Part shown: in pieces, positions 49,390-60,150 of the stretch
How positions within the stretch are numbered: the first letter of the stretch is position 1
Layout of the letters: every line of letters starts with the position of its first letter
Assembly: GCA_022578605.1 (NCBI GenBank)
Contig: MU394058.1
Span: 682,001 to 746,000 of the forward strand
Origin: Camillea tinctor
Taxonomy: Eukaryota; Ascomycota; Sordariomycetes; Xylariales; Xylariaceae
Length of the DNA: 64,000 nucleotides
Direction of reading: 5' to 3'
Translations under genes and position numbers: made by a program
The notes under the pieces: generated by a model
What the model saw: only the letters and a program-made list of their open reading frames with translations
Database searches by the model: none
Told to the model about the DNA's origin: nothing

Positions 49390-52231
49390 TTGAAGCGTAA
49401 TGCTTTGGTTACGACGAGATAAAAGGAAAGGGGGTGCATTCCTATTTCACATCACAACACGACATATCAAACAACCAAACCCGATATAATAATGAGGAGT
49501 TAAGGATCCTTCACGGGAGACGAGCATTTCCTCAGCCTCACGACGACCATATGTTTCTTACCAGGCATTTCCATTCTCCTCTCGCGCAGAAACAAATACC
49601 CCTCCTTTTCCATCATTATACCAATTTTCTATTACCTTTTTTTTCTTTGTAACAAAGAATTCATTTCGCGTTTCTTGATTTTTGCTCTTCGATCTATTCT
49701 TCTTTCCTCATATAGAGAGATGTCGATGCGAGATTGTGGAGGTGGAGGGAGGGTGTTAGAGGGGGGGGGGGAGGGGGGGTTACGACTACTACACCTTTTA
49801 TTTTATATTTTCTTCCCGACGCTAATTTCCTCGGTCGGGTCTTTTCCCCTAACTTACGAATGTGTGAGGTGGTGAGATATGAAGGTGGAGAGTTGTGGAT
49901 ATACCCTAGGGAGTTCGATACGGAAAGATGAGGAGGGTGGAAGAATCAGGATAAGGAGGCGCTGCAGGAAGGACGGATAGATGAAGAGAAGAGAGAAAGG
50001 AGGAAATACAGCCGTCTTACCTCCCTATATGAGAGGGGGTTGATATATATGAAGAGAAGAAAAAGAGTGTATTAGGTTGGGGCAAAGAAAAAAAAAGCAA
50101 GAAGGGTTGACGATTTTCTTTTTTTTCTTCTCTTCTCCTCCTTTGTACTTTTCTTGTCCCTTTTTTTTTACTACTTCCTGTTTTATTTTGCTATTTCTTA
50201 TCATGTCGCATTAGATATCCCCGGTCCAAGCTCCCTTTTTATATTTTCTTGAAAGTTTTTTCTCAAAGCTATACTACGCTTTTTCTTTTATTTTTGACCT
50301 TTTTTAACTATGCGAGCTTATTTGATGTAGGATCGTATTGCCTGTTAGGGTGGCTTGGAGCAGAGGGGGGAGGTAGAGATGAGTGAGGGGATGTGAAGAG
50401 GAGGAGAGGGGGAGGGGGGATAGGAGAGGATAGGTGGTACCTAGGTAGTGAGTAAGTAGTAATAGTAGGTGATGATGAATCAAGAATACGTCTTGTAGCA
50501 TTGAATTATGGGTTGAGGGGTGAAATGTGAATTTGTTGGAATCGAAAGTGATGAATCGAGTCGTTGTGATAGGAGGTAGCCTTGTTGAAATAGGTGTTAA
50601 GGGGTATCTGTCAAGGTACAGGTAACGAGGTGTATCGGCAGCTACATGTATATAAAGGACAGGTCCTCCCATCATCCAGAGATACATGTTCGCCTAATCA
50701 AGCAACCTTTTAACCTCATTTCAATAAGCCTAATGCTGTTCAGTGTGTTGACCTAGTTTTTATTATCCGTTGCCATGTTCTTTCTTCACTTGGACTGGAG
50801 CTCGAGAGTGTTCAGCATCTAATGTAGTAAAGTCTATGTATTAAGCCCGCTGCCTGTTTATATCCCCCCCCCCCTTTTTTTTTTCTTTTTTTGAAATCCA
50901 GGTTGGGCGGGCAATTCGAGAGCCTTCATGACGGAAGACGCAGCAGTAAAATTGCCTTTTAATGCGTTTTTAGACTAAAGTTATGTATATGTAAGTAGGC
51001 ACTCTGCAGGGCTTACATTACATGACAATATGAGTGGGCGATAACGGTTTGATTGGGTGGTCGAAAGAAATATCTGTAAGCATCGAGTCCTAGGTTCTCG
51101 GTGAGTAGGCAGTAATTGGTAAGGCAGACAAGTTGGGGGTTTATAGATAGTAGGCTGTGTATGGGCTGTGTATGGTGGTATATTGGGATGGAGAGTGTTT
51201 TATTGGCCACATGAATGGAATCGCTTCAAGTCTCCTTGTGTTTTTTTTTTTTTTTACACAAGCATCTGGCGCAGCGGGAGGGGGAGAGGGAGAGGAGGAT
51301 ATTGAGTATGAAGAATTGTCCCTCAGACAATTTAGCGTAGGAGACCGAATCAATGCGATGATGGTATTAGTAGCGGGTTATCGGGCTTTGGAAGTACCAA
51401 TTATGAAGTCTTGTTACATTAATGTAGGTACATCTCCTACTGAAGGAAGAGGGAGTGGTTGGAACATAACTACTGAATGAGAGATTAAATGCAGCATTGC
51501 CTTATATTCTATAGGTTCCCGAAAAGGGATGGTGGGCTGTGTAGAGGTTGGCATCTTATGAATTGAGTCTCGTGACTTTGGATTCGTAATGGTGTTTTAG
51601 TGATAAATAAGAAGAGTAGGTAGATGGGAGCAATAATAGCTATAACTTTATAAAACAGTAAATATTCATCAAGATGAATATGTCTTGTCACTTTTAGACG
51701 GAAGTGAAAGACTTCAGCCCCACGAGACCTGATTCTTTCATCATCTGTTACGATGTGGATACCCTGATCTGCGGGTTCACATATGTATATCCGACGACTA
51801 AGCTAGATGCCAACATGCAGGTCTACGGTATGGAGGCAAGTGAGGGGTTAGGACTTAAGGAATATGCGAGAGGTCCAACACACTTGGGAATGTCGGCGTT
51901 GGGCGCCAACACTCATGTTATGTATGTACATAGAACTAGAATATAGGAATGAGCTCCTAAAGAGACGAAGTCCTCCATGGAAGGAGGAGGAACCAAAACA
52001 ACGTCTATAAGTAGGCGTAGGCGGGCTTGGGACCCCTCTGGGAGGCGAAAGGTTTAGTCGACCAAGGCCATTCAAAAACAATTATCCTAGTTTCTGAATA
52101 CAGGCATATTACCCCTTAACATTATGTTTCACATCTCATTTCATTATATGAGGATATTTAAGTTATTAATATAAGGTAGCAAACAGGGGCAGATTATTTT
52201 CGCAATCCACGAGCAGGTTCAGAAGCAGTCG
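49390..52231. other. Intergenic region with homopolymers
   Basis: No gene supported. G-rich stretch near 49763-49778, long T/C tracts near 50100-50300 and 50862-50895. A short hairpin CCTCC-ATGG-AAGGAGG is visible near 51974-51990. Frames across it are low-complexity. Confidence 0.5.
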
Positions 52232-52938
52232 ATGCTTCTTGCAACTACAGCTAATAATTCATCTACTGGACAGGATGTCCGTCGTTCTCAGCCAACAGAG
52301 AATCCATTATTACAAGAGACATCGGAATCTTCCAACGCTATGAAAGAGCCCGTTCCATACACACAGGCGTCTCTAGAACCCCATATCAATACGGACAATT
52401 CTGTAGGCAATCAGGGAGTGCAAGTGTTTCATATACCTCGAAAGCGCCGGTGTGAGTGCCATTGCCACTCTCGAGGGGAGTACTACCGAACCCAACGCCG
52501 GGAGATTTCCATCATTGAAGGATTCTCGCTATCATGCTCCTGGAAAACCCCAGCTTTATCATCTCCTAATTGTATGAAGTGCACCTGCTCTAATCAATGT
52601 TCATCAATCGAGCTATTTATTCGCCTACCCCCATGGCTTTGCAAATCAGCCCTGCTCGGCACGTTCTCCAATGGTCCTAAGCATGTTATCTCTATGTCAC
52701 TTCGCCCAGTCATCACAATCCACATCGACCATGATATATGGAAATTCATCTCTCTAGGAGACGCGAAGGGACTTATCAAGGAAATTTCTAAAGCTCATTT
52801 GAGTCCGGCAGACATGACATTTAACGATTTGATGTTCATTGAGGTACTGGCATTACCTATAACTTAGTGCTACACCTAATACCCATATGATAGGCAAAGA
52901 GGAAGCTGACACTGTATAGGCAATACTTCAGTCCATAG
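52232..52938 (+). CDS. Cys-rich N-terminal module of fungal ankyrin-family protein
   Basis: Two exons (52232-52843, 52894-52938; intron 50 bases) give 218 residues; without splicing the frame ends at 52867. The first ~65 residues are polar and disordered. Then comes CECHCHSRGEYYRT, a hydrophobic-strand region, CMKCTCSNQC, an FIRLPPWL segment, and the closing WKFISLGDAKGLIKEISKAH with LSPADMT. In fungal proteins I know, this C-x-C-x-CH / C..C / FPxWL module is followed directly by a first helical repeat and then ankyrin repeats. Here it stops after one repeat-like segment with a short tail, AKRKLTLYRQ. A separate ankyrin protein begins 222 bases downstream, so this looks like a detached N-terminal half, or the two are parts of one gene with an unrecognised intron. 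Function unknown. Confidence 0.55.
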
Positions 52939-53160
52939 ATTTGGGATATCTGCCTTGCTCTTTTTTCCAATTCTTCCTTGGAGAGTGGTCGCATCTTCTC
53001 CGGGATACAGAGTGTGGGAGGTATGTATGTCCATGAGAAGCAATACTTGACGTGAAGATAAGTTGGTAAAATACTTAACCCAGGGTTAACGAGTAGTTTT
53101 ATTAGGATAGTAGGTTCGAAAATCCGGTGGAATATATTTAAATGGGAAATTTTTGGTCCC

Positions 53161-54432
53161 ATGACAAAGTTCACCGACGACAAATATTGGATACATAAGG
53201 CTTTGCAAGCTTGGGACGAAGACGACGACGACGCCGGTTTACTTGATATTTTCAGGTTAGCAAAGCTGAATAAGCACGAAGAGCTCAGCAGATTACTATC
53301 AGAGAAGCCAGAGTTGGTTCACATTGTGAACCCACTAGGTGATACACTTCTTCACGTTGCCTGCAACAGCGACGCGCCGAATACGGCAAGTTTACTATTA
53401 CGCTGTGGTGCCGAGCCCAACACCAGAGTCTCTAACATGCCTCCTCTGCATGTGAGCGTTAAGAGAAACTCTATAGAGTGCACACAACTACTCTTATATA
53501 GGGGTGCTGATATAAATGCACTCGGTGGCTATGGTGTGCGACCGCTTCATTACGCTGTTCGGAAAAGGCCCAAGGCGAACGGCGACATTTTCAAGTTTCT
53601 TATCGATGCAGGCGCATCTATTGAAACTAGGTCTAAAACACAAAAGACGGTGCTGCATCATTTTAGCTGTCAGGAAACTGCCGCTTTTGGTATTGACGTT
53701 TTGAGGGAACGGTTGAAGCTCATCTTAGATGTTGGTGATTGTGGCCTGCTCGAGGCAAGAGACGACTGCGGGCGAACTCCGATACTCGAAGCAATTCAAA
53801 GTAAAAACCATATTGCACTTCGCGTATTACTAGAAGCGGGAGCACAGACTAATATAGTAGATTTTAATGGCTTCAATATTCTGGAGACAGCAGCAAACTG
53901 GGGAACTGTTGAGGTCTTAGAGGTCCTCAAGGAAGCACAAATCACCGGTGTTGATTCTCGTACTACAGGTGCGAACGGAGATAGAATGAGCCCAGTAGAT
54001 CGTTTTGCGTGGCAACTCGCCCTGCATCCATTATATCACAATGGGAAATCCGCGGGACCCGATATCCGATGTGTTAAAGCCTTCGAAGAACTTCTTCGAG
54101 ATATCCGAGACCGAGCCATATCCACCGAGATTATGAAACTAGAGGACATCATATCGAAAATCAAAGCTGGCGATCTTGTTCCAGTGAAGGAGGAACTAGT
54201 ACAGCTGACTGAATCAAAGCTAGAGGCCAGAATCAACTGGGAGGCAGAGACGTTCAGGGCTGTCGAACTGGATGTACGTTCGGGCAGGACAGACCTGGCG
54301 ATCGAGTCACTGCATGAATTCATGGAGGAGTCACGAAAGAGGCTTGACGTATCGCCTTATGATGAGGAGGGTGGTGGTCTATATGAGAAGATAAAAAGGT
54401 CGTGGGAATATCTAGGGCTGACGGTGGAATAG
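53161..54432 (+). CDS. Ankyrin-repeat protein
   Basis: Single exon, 423 residues. After an acidic EDDDDAG start region, ankyrin repeats run from about residue 28 to 280. Visible units include GDTLLHVACNSDAPNTASLL, MPPLHVSVKRNSIECTQLLL followed by YRGADINALG, RPLHYAVRKRPKANGDIFKF followed by LIDAGASIETR, and GRTPILEAIQSKNHIALRVL followed by LEAGAQTNIVD. The C-terminal 140 residues are helical and charged, with no enzyme motif. Ankyrin repeats mediate protein binding; the partner is unknown. The frame stays open upstream of the ATG back to about 53050, so a splice from the Cys-rich gene upstream is possible (for example acceptor AAG near 53060). Both lie on the same strand and match the two halves of one fungal family. 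Confidence 0.78.
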   Translation: MTKFTDDKYWIHKALQAWDEDDDDAGLLDIFRLAKLNKHEELSRLLSEKPELVHIVNPLGDTLLHVACNSDAPNTASLLLRCGAEPNTRVSNMPPLHVSVKRNSIECTQLLLYRGADINALGGYGVRPLHYAVRKRPKANGDIFKFLIDAGASIETRSKTQKTVLHHFSCQETAAFGIDVLRERLKLILDVGDCGLLEARDDCGRTPILEAIQSKNHIALRVLLEAGAQTNIVDFNGFNILETAANWGTVEVLEVLKEAQITGVDSRTTGANGDRMSPVDRFAWQLALHPLYHNGKSAGPDIRCVKAFEELLRDIRDRAISTEIMKLEDIISKIKAGDLVPVKEELVQLTESKLEARINWEAETFRAVELDVRSGRTDLAIESLHEFMEESRKRLDVSPYDEEGGGLYEKIKRSWEYLGLTVE

Positions 54433-54879
54433 AGAGCACTGTTGTTTGCTTCCCGTATGTACTTGGAAGAGAATGGTTTATGTGTCCATAATTGTTCATT
54501 ATCATCCGCTAGGTTTTGTCTTGTCTGTTAGTGATACTTTCTGAAGAGTGAAAATAGGAGTAAACAAATATTTATCAAGCATTACCTTCAAATATCATTG
54601 CTTCTTTTGAAAAAGAAAGGGGATTTATAAACAGACATTGAATTATATGCAAGTACCTAAGTAGATTTCGTCTTAATGAAACAATATATAATATGTCTGG
54701 CTATGATGTACCTTTTGCAATTGATTCAATAGTGTACTTACAATAGGGGGTGGCATAAAGTCTGCATTACAATAAACTCCCTGCTAAGTGCAATAGAAAG
54801 CGAGTATTTAATTATAGAGCTACACGTGACTTGAGCAGATTCTAGTGTATGTACACTAGTAAGTAGGTAGTAGGTAGAG

Positions 54880-55476
54880 TTAAAAAACGGAAAGACTAGT
54901 ATGACGGTAGGTCCGTACTAGTCTGACGGTACGCCACACACCCGCCACACATTAAGCCTAAAGACATTTAGCTAACCTTAATACACGGCCACAGGCACAA
55001 GCACCCCTAAAATGTATGTACTTTTATTGTTCTGCGGTTACAAATTCAAAGGATTCGGCATACCTTTTGGATTTTAGGGCGCTGAAATGCCTTAAGGCAC
55101 CTAGCTATGGAGAGTTTAGGGGGGACCCTCTTCTCCTTATTAAGGGGCCAAAAAAGATAACGGTTTTTTTTTTTTTCTTTTTTTTTTTAGCTAAATTAAA
55201 ATGAATTAAAATTTCTATTTGCAAAAGCATTTAAATTGAAATCGCAAATGCATTGCAATTGCAATATGTTGCGCAATTGAGTTTAATTGAATTGTGACAT
55301 TTGCAATTGACTTTGCAACCGTGAGATAAAAAAGGTACTTCCATTTAGGAGGCACATGTACCCGTAGCAGTGTACCAAAGCTGACTAAATGTCTTTAGGC
55401 TTAGTGTGTAGCGGGTGTGTGGCGTACCGTCAGACTAGTACGAACCTACCGTCATACTAGTCAAACCGTTAAAAAA
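54880..55476. mobile_element. MITE with 84-bp TIRs and 8-bp target duplication
   Basis: The element (54888-55468, 581 bp) has inverted termini. 54888-54971 matches the reverse complement of 55385-55468 with six differences over 84 bp. Both ends are flanked by the identical 8-mer TTAAAAAA (54880-54887 and 55469-55476), a target-site duplication. The termini begin CGG and contain a subterminal palindrome, GACTAGTA...TACTAGTC, with two TGACGGTA copies. The interior has no transposase frame; it is AT-rich with repeated CAATTG/GCAATTG motifs near 55255-55310. An 8-bp duplication suggests the hAT superfamily, although the TIRs are long for hAT. Few differences between the arms suggest recent mobility. 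Confidence 0.88.
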
Positions 55477-56064
55477 GGGAGCTCATTCCTGACAGCTGAT
55501 GATGGAAAGCACCAGCTGTGAGCAGTCAGCTCAGCTTATCAACATGGACAAGCCACCGGAAATTTTATCAGCCTGACAGGTAAAAGGTTTAAGGAATCCA
55601 CGACGCGCTACAACTGCAACTGCGAACGAGAAATACCTGCCTCCCTACCTAGGTACCTACTGTATGTACCTATAACTTTTTTAAGCTACCGCATGCAAGG
55701 CACAACACCGGGCCACACCTACACCCACTCTCTCACACCAACACCAACACCAGCACTTGCATTTCTTCTACATACACACATTCCCCCGACACGACACGAC
55801 ACGACATTTTTTTTTTCCCTCTTCAAGGGTTAACCTACTTTAGGTTGCCTACCTAATTAAAGTACTCTAATTCGAGATATTATCTCTTCTCTTTTTTTCT
55901 TGCCAAATACCCTGGTGTCTGCCAAATATTAAAAAACGAACACAACCCTCTTCTATATTTCTCTCCCTCCCGTTCTCCGGCACGCGCGCGTCCACCTTGG
56001 ATGTCAAAACCTACTCGATCGCTACGTTTTATATCCCCCCCCGCCCAGCCATGAGATGAGCTAG
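55477..56064. other. Promoter region of the SNF5/SFH1 gene
   Basis: Region between the MITE and the SNF5-family gene. Contains CCTACCTAGGTACCTA motifs near 55640-55660, an ACACGACACG repeat near 55790-55805 and a T run. No gene seen. Confidence 0.5.
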
Positions 56065-57896
56065 ATGCCACCACCAACCACCGGCAATATGGACTCGCGC
56101 AACCTCCCCCAGGCTTTCTCTTCCAGCTATGCGCCTCGATTGCGCGCCTACAACAATTCTCTACTGACCCCCGTCATCCACTCGGCTGCCCCAGCAGGTC
56201 CCATATCACGCACAACCAAACGCGGCACCACCGTGATCAATTACGCCGAGGATGGCTACGACTACGACGACGATGACGAGGAAGACAGCCGTAGGCGTCC
56301 TACCGGCCTGCGCAGCCTGAGACGCGAGGACAGCACCTCCAAGACGGACCCGAGCGACAAGGTCGGCAAGGACACCACCGAGCCTGTCCAGCTGCAGGGC
56401 ATCTTTAGGGAATGGATGACCAAGACCAAGAACCGGTCTGATCTCAATGCCCAGGCCCAGGCTGCCATGCCCGTCACCCTCATTCCCATCCGCATCGACG
56501 TCGACATCCCCGCCTTCATACCCGGCCCTGCCTTTCAGCCGCCTCGGGGCATGGCCCAGCCGAACCCGCACATGGACCCGGCCCTGTACCGAGCCCAGGA
56601 GATGACGGTACCCTACAAGCTGAGAGATATATTTCTATGGAATCTCCACGAGACCGTCATCACCACCGATCAGTTTGCTATGAGCCTCGTCCAGGACCTG
56701 GATCTTCCCAGCCCGAACATTATCGCGAGCGAGATCAGCAAGCAGATCCGGACCCAATTGGAGGAATACGCAGGTGTTGCCCTCCATCCACTCTTCCATT
56801 CCGAAGACAAGACACCTGCGAATGGCACTACGCTGCCTCCCCAGTCCACCGCACGAGACACGCCCACTACGCCCGGCACACCTCTCCAGCAATCTATGCG
56901 AGGCCCTGAGACACCGATGCGAAATGGTATCGACACTCCCTCTAAGAGTGCACCGTCGCTGCTGCAGGAAGTCACTGCCAGCGCCACTCCTATCCCTGCT
57001 GATTCCGATGATTTCAACCCTGACGACACGTACCGATGCATTGTTACGCTCAATGTAAACCTTTCGTCCGAACTCTACACCGACAAATTCGAGTGGTCGC
57101 TGCTACACCCTCCTGGTACCGCGGAGGCCTTTGCCAAGGTTACATGCTCCGACCTTGGTCTCTCGGGCGAGTGGGTTCCCGCTCTCACTCACGCCATTTA
57201 CGAAGCTGTCCTTCGCCTCAAGAAGGAAGCTTGCGAGTCGGGTGGTCTCGTAGCTGGATGGGGCACCATGGGAGCGGAGCTCCCCAACGACGCCGCCCAC
57301 GGTGCGGATGCTGGCTGGCGATACGATCCCGAACACCTAGGTGATGGGTGGGAACCAAAGATCGAGACACTATCCAAGGAGGAGATTGAGAAGCGAGAGG
57401 GTGACCGCGAGAGGCAGCTTCGCCGCCTCCGCCGAGAAACTGCTAGATTTAGCAGCAACGCTGGCATGATAGGAGGAATGCCTTTTGGTATCGGTGCTGA
57501 GGTTGAGGAAGAGCGAATGGGCCGGGGAGAAAGAGCCAAGAAGAAGCGCAGATTCCGCAGCTTGAGCCCCTTGGGTCGATCAGGCACTCCTGGTGGCAGA
57601 GGCACCCCGGATACGGGATACGGCGGCAGTGGCAGTGGATCGCTCACTGACCAGGAAAGATTCAATTGGCGATGCGCACATTGCCGTATCTGGGGCACCA
57701 GTGTTTGGGCGGTCAGGGATGGTCCACATGGTGTTCGAGTAAGTTATGGACTATTTAACGTATATTATCCTCCCTGTGTGCTAACCTTTTCTAGACACTT
57801 TGTGCCAACTGTGGCCGGCTTTATGAGCAGAATAAGAAGCTACCTCGATGGTTCAAGAACTTGCACCACCATGATCTACCGGTCCGACCCATATAG
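56065..57896 (+). CDS. SNF5/SFH1 chromatin-remodelling subunit with GATA-like zinc finger
   Basis: Two exons (56065-57738, 57795-57896) give 591 residues. SNF5/SFH1 (SMARCB1 family) is a core subunit of SWI/SNF or RSC remodellers that shift nucleosomes in the nucleus. The SNF5 domain is split by a disordered insert: VTLIPIRIDVDIPAF, then YKLRDIFLWNLHETVITTDQF with FAMSLVQDLDLP and ISKQIRTQLEEY (first repeat), then VTLNVNLSSELYTDKFEWSL and FAKVTCSDLGLSGEW with AIYEAVLRLKKE (second repeat). A Lys/Arg-rich coiled region follows. The C-terminal finger is CAHC (Cys537/Cys540) plus CANC (Cys561/Cys564), typical of the fungal form. The second exon supplies the last Cys pair. The N-terminus could instead start at an in-frame Met eight codons later. 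Whether it is SNF5 or SFH1 is not settled. Confidence 0.9.
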
Positions 57897-60150
57897 GGTA
57901 TGTCAGCTCGGGATAAAAGGGTAGTCTAAGGCGATTAAGAAACCACAGGCGGGCTAGACACGTGCTTTTTCTGCTCGTCGAAAGAGGTTGTAGGCTGTAA
58001 TGACCTACGAAGTTACTCTGCATGTAGGAAGTAAGGCGTTTCAGGGATGGATTCAGGGTATATCTGTGAACACTACTATCTCGATTCAAGAGCCCGTTGG
58101 CTACAACAGAAAACAAAAATCAAGCATTCAACCAATGATCATAGGTGAAAGGGAGGCCAGAGGGATTTTAGACGACGAGGTGAAGCGGTGGTAATTCCTT
58201 TGCTTCAGGTGGTAGTACACTAGGTTAGTAGCATGAGGCGTGTACAGTATTTCTCCCTCTCCGCCATCATGAGCCTCTCTTTGTTCTAATTTCTAGGCAT
58301 TGTATACTAAGATTTGCAAGAGATGGCAAGAAAGGGAAAAGAGATGAGAGTTGGGTTTTCCTCCTAGTCCTCCATCTTCCTGCTCCTGCTTATGAGAGTG
58401 GGCGAAAGCTGAAATCGACAGAAGCGCAGTAGACGCGAAAAAAAAAAATTTATATCACCCGGCCCGCTTAATTTGGGTTTCCCATTTTCCTTATTTTCAT
58501 GTCACGCTCACCCGTTCCATATGATAATGTTTAACTAGGAGGTCTACCTAAGTAACCTAGGGTGAGATGTGACGAGGGAATGCAAAATTATCATTTTTAA
58601 CATACAGGGCTAACCCATGGGGTTACATGTCTAGGTGGGCACTCGAGAGATATTGCATCAAGCACCGATCTAGCTTACTGATTAATTTAATAAGGATAAC
58701 TTCAACATAACTAACATACATAACGCCATAGACTTATCATCCTTGTGAGAACTCCCTGCAGTTATATGAGAGACCGTGCTCAACTACTTCGTATTTATTA
58801 CTTAAATCAGAAAGTGAACATATGTGGGGTGGTCTGGAGGTAAGTAGTCTGACCTATATGATCCTCCCCCTGAGCTATGACGAATATCACATATTTGACA
58901 ACTAGCAAGACAGGGGGTTGAGAGGTTCGGCAGATGGGGGAGGATTTGATCGAGAGACATCATACATAAGTGCTTGTATCACAGGAAAGCCAAGAATGGG
59001 CATATGTGGTTCGTTTGGTAACTAGCTAGGATAGATGACTCCTCGCCGATGCTTCACTGACGAAGGAAATCCGGAGACACGGAGCCGCGGGCTCTTGGCC
59101 TCGATCGATTCCGTTGGTTTCTGGTTATAACCTAGGTTTGTGTACGTGGTGGACGTGTTATGTGATTGGTCGTTGGGATCAAATATCAATAGACTGTAGG
59201 CATACTACCTAGTAGTTCACGTTCGATATAAGTCTAAAGCGACCCCTGGCTAGCATGCGGATCCGAAGCTCAGACGAGGGACCCAGAATAGTGCTCTTAG
59301 GGATAGCCTTGTGATAGTTGTCGACGGATATTTTATACCAAGCTTCTTATCCCGCCCCATCATCGACATCCAGCTTCATCGGATTCTAAGGGGCTGCCAA
59401 GTATGTAGCTTCATCTGGTTCCTCCCACCCCCCACTTCACCCCCCGCGCCCAGGATCGGATCCGAATGCGAGGGCGGCGGAGAAGTCGCAGAGTCGGCCT
59501 CTTAGACCTACCGACGGATCCGATGCCAGTGTGTGCTTATTGGTCGTTTCCTCCCCTTGCCTACAGCGGACGATGTATGCGATGCCGTGCGATGTGGGTA
59601 TACGATTGAACGAAAAATGCCTGCCGCAGAGGCTCTTACACGAGTAATCGTCGATGTAGGTAAACGGAGTCTACATGTGCCGTTGGATGCGCCAAGAGCA
59701 AAGACGGCATATAGTTCCATCCAGATGCCAAGATCGTATTTAGTAATGCTTTGCCCTCGAGGCTACTATGGTGTTGAGTCCTAGTCGATATATGCTGTAT
59801 AGCACTCATGAGGTCCGGGGTCGTGTATAGGACATCTAGGTGAGATATGTCTATATATAACGATGGGAAACCCCACGATCGATTCACTGTTTTTCGTTAT
59901 CATCAAACACCTTCACTCTCTTACGTCCAATGCAGGAGCCCGGGTGTGCAACGGATTTATCCTCTTAAATCCTTCTTGATATCAAGCCACCACCAGACTC
60001 TCCTAAGTCCACCGGATATAAGGAAACTGGTATATACACACTTAGGTCTCTCGAGCCTTTACTATAAGAAGGAAGATATAGCCAGAGGCAGAAAAACGAT
60101 ATAGCTTCTAATATCCCAAGCTATACATCACCCTCATCATCACCGTCACC
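57897..60150. other. Intergenic region, no gene supported
   Basis: AT-rich, with short frames lacking domains. It includes the 3' end of the SNF5-family transcript and the promoter of the DUF2855 gene. Confidence 0.5.

Noticed and set aside
51157..51480. 107-codon plus-strand frame
   Set aside because: Contains a homopolymer-derived Phe run and Gly/Glu low complexity; no domain.
52857..53183. 108-codon minus-strand frame between the Cys-rich and ankyrin genes
   Set aside because: It overlaps the 5' end of the ankyrin frame on the other strand and shows no domain; more likely a shadow.
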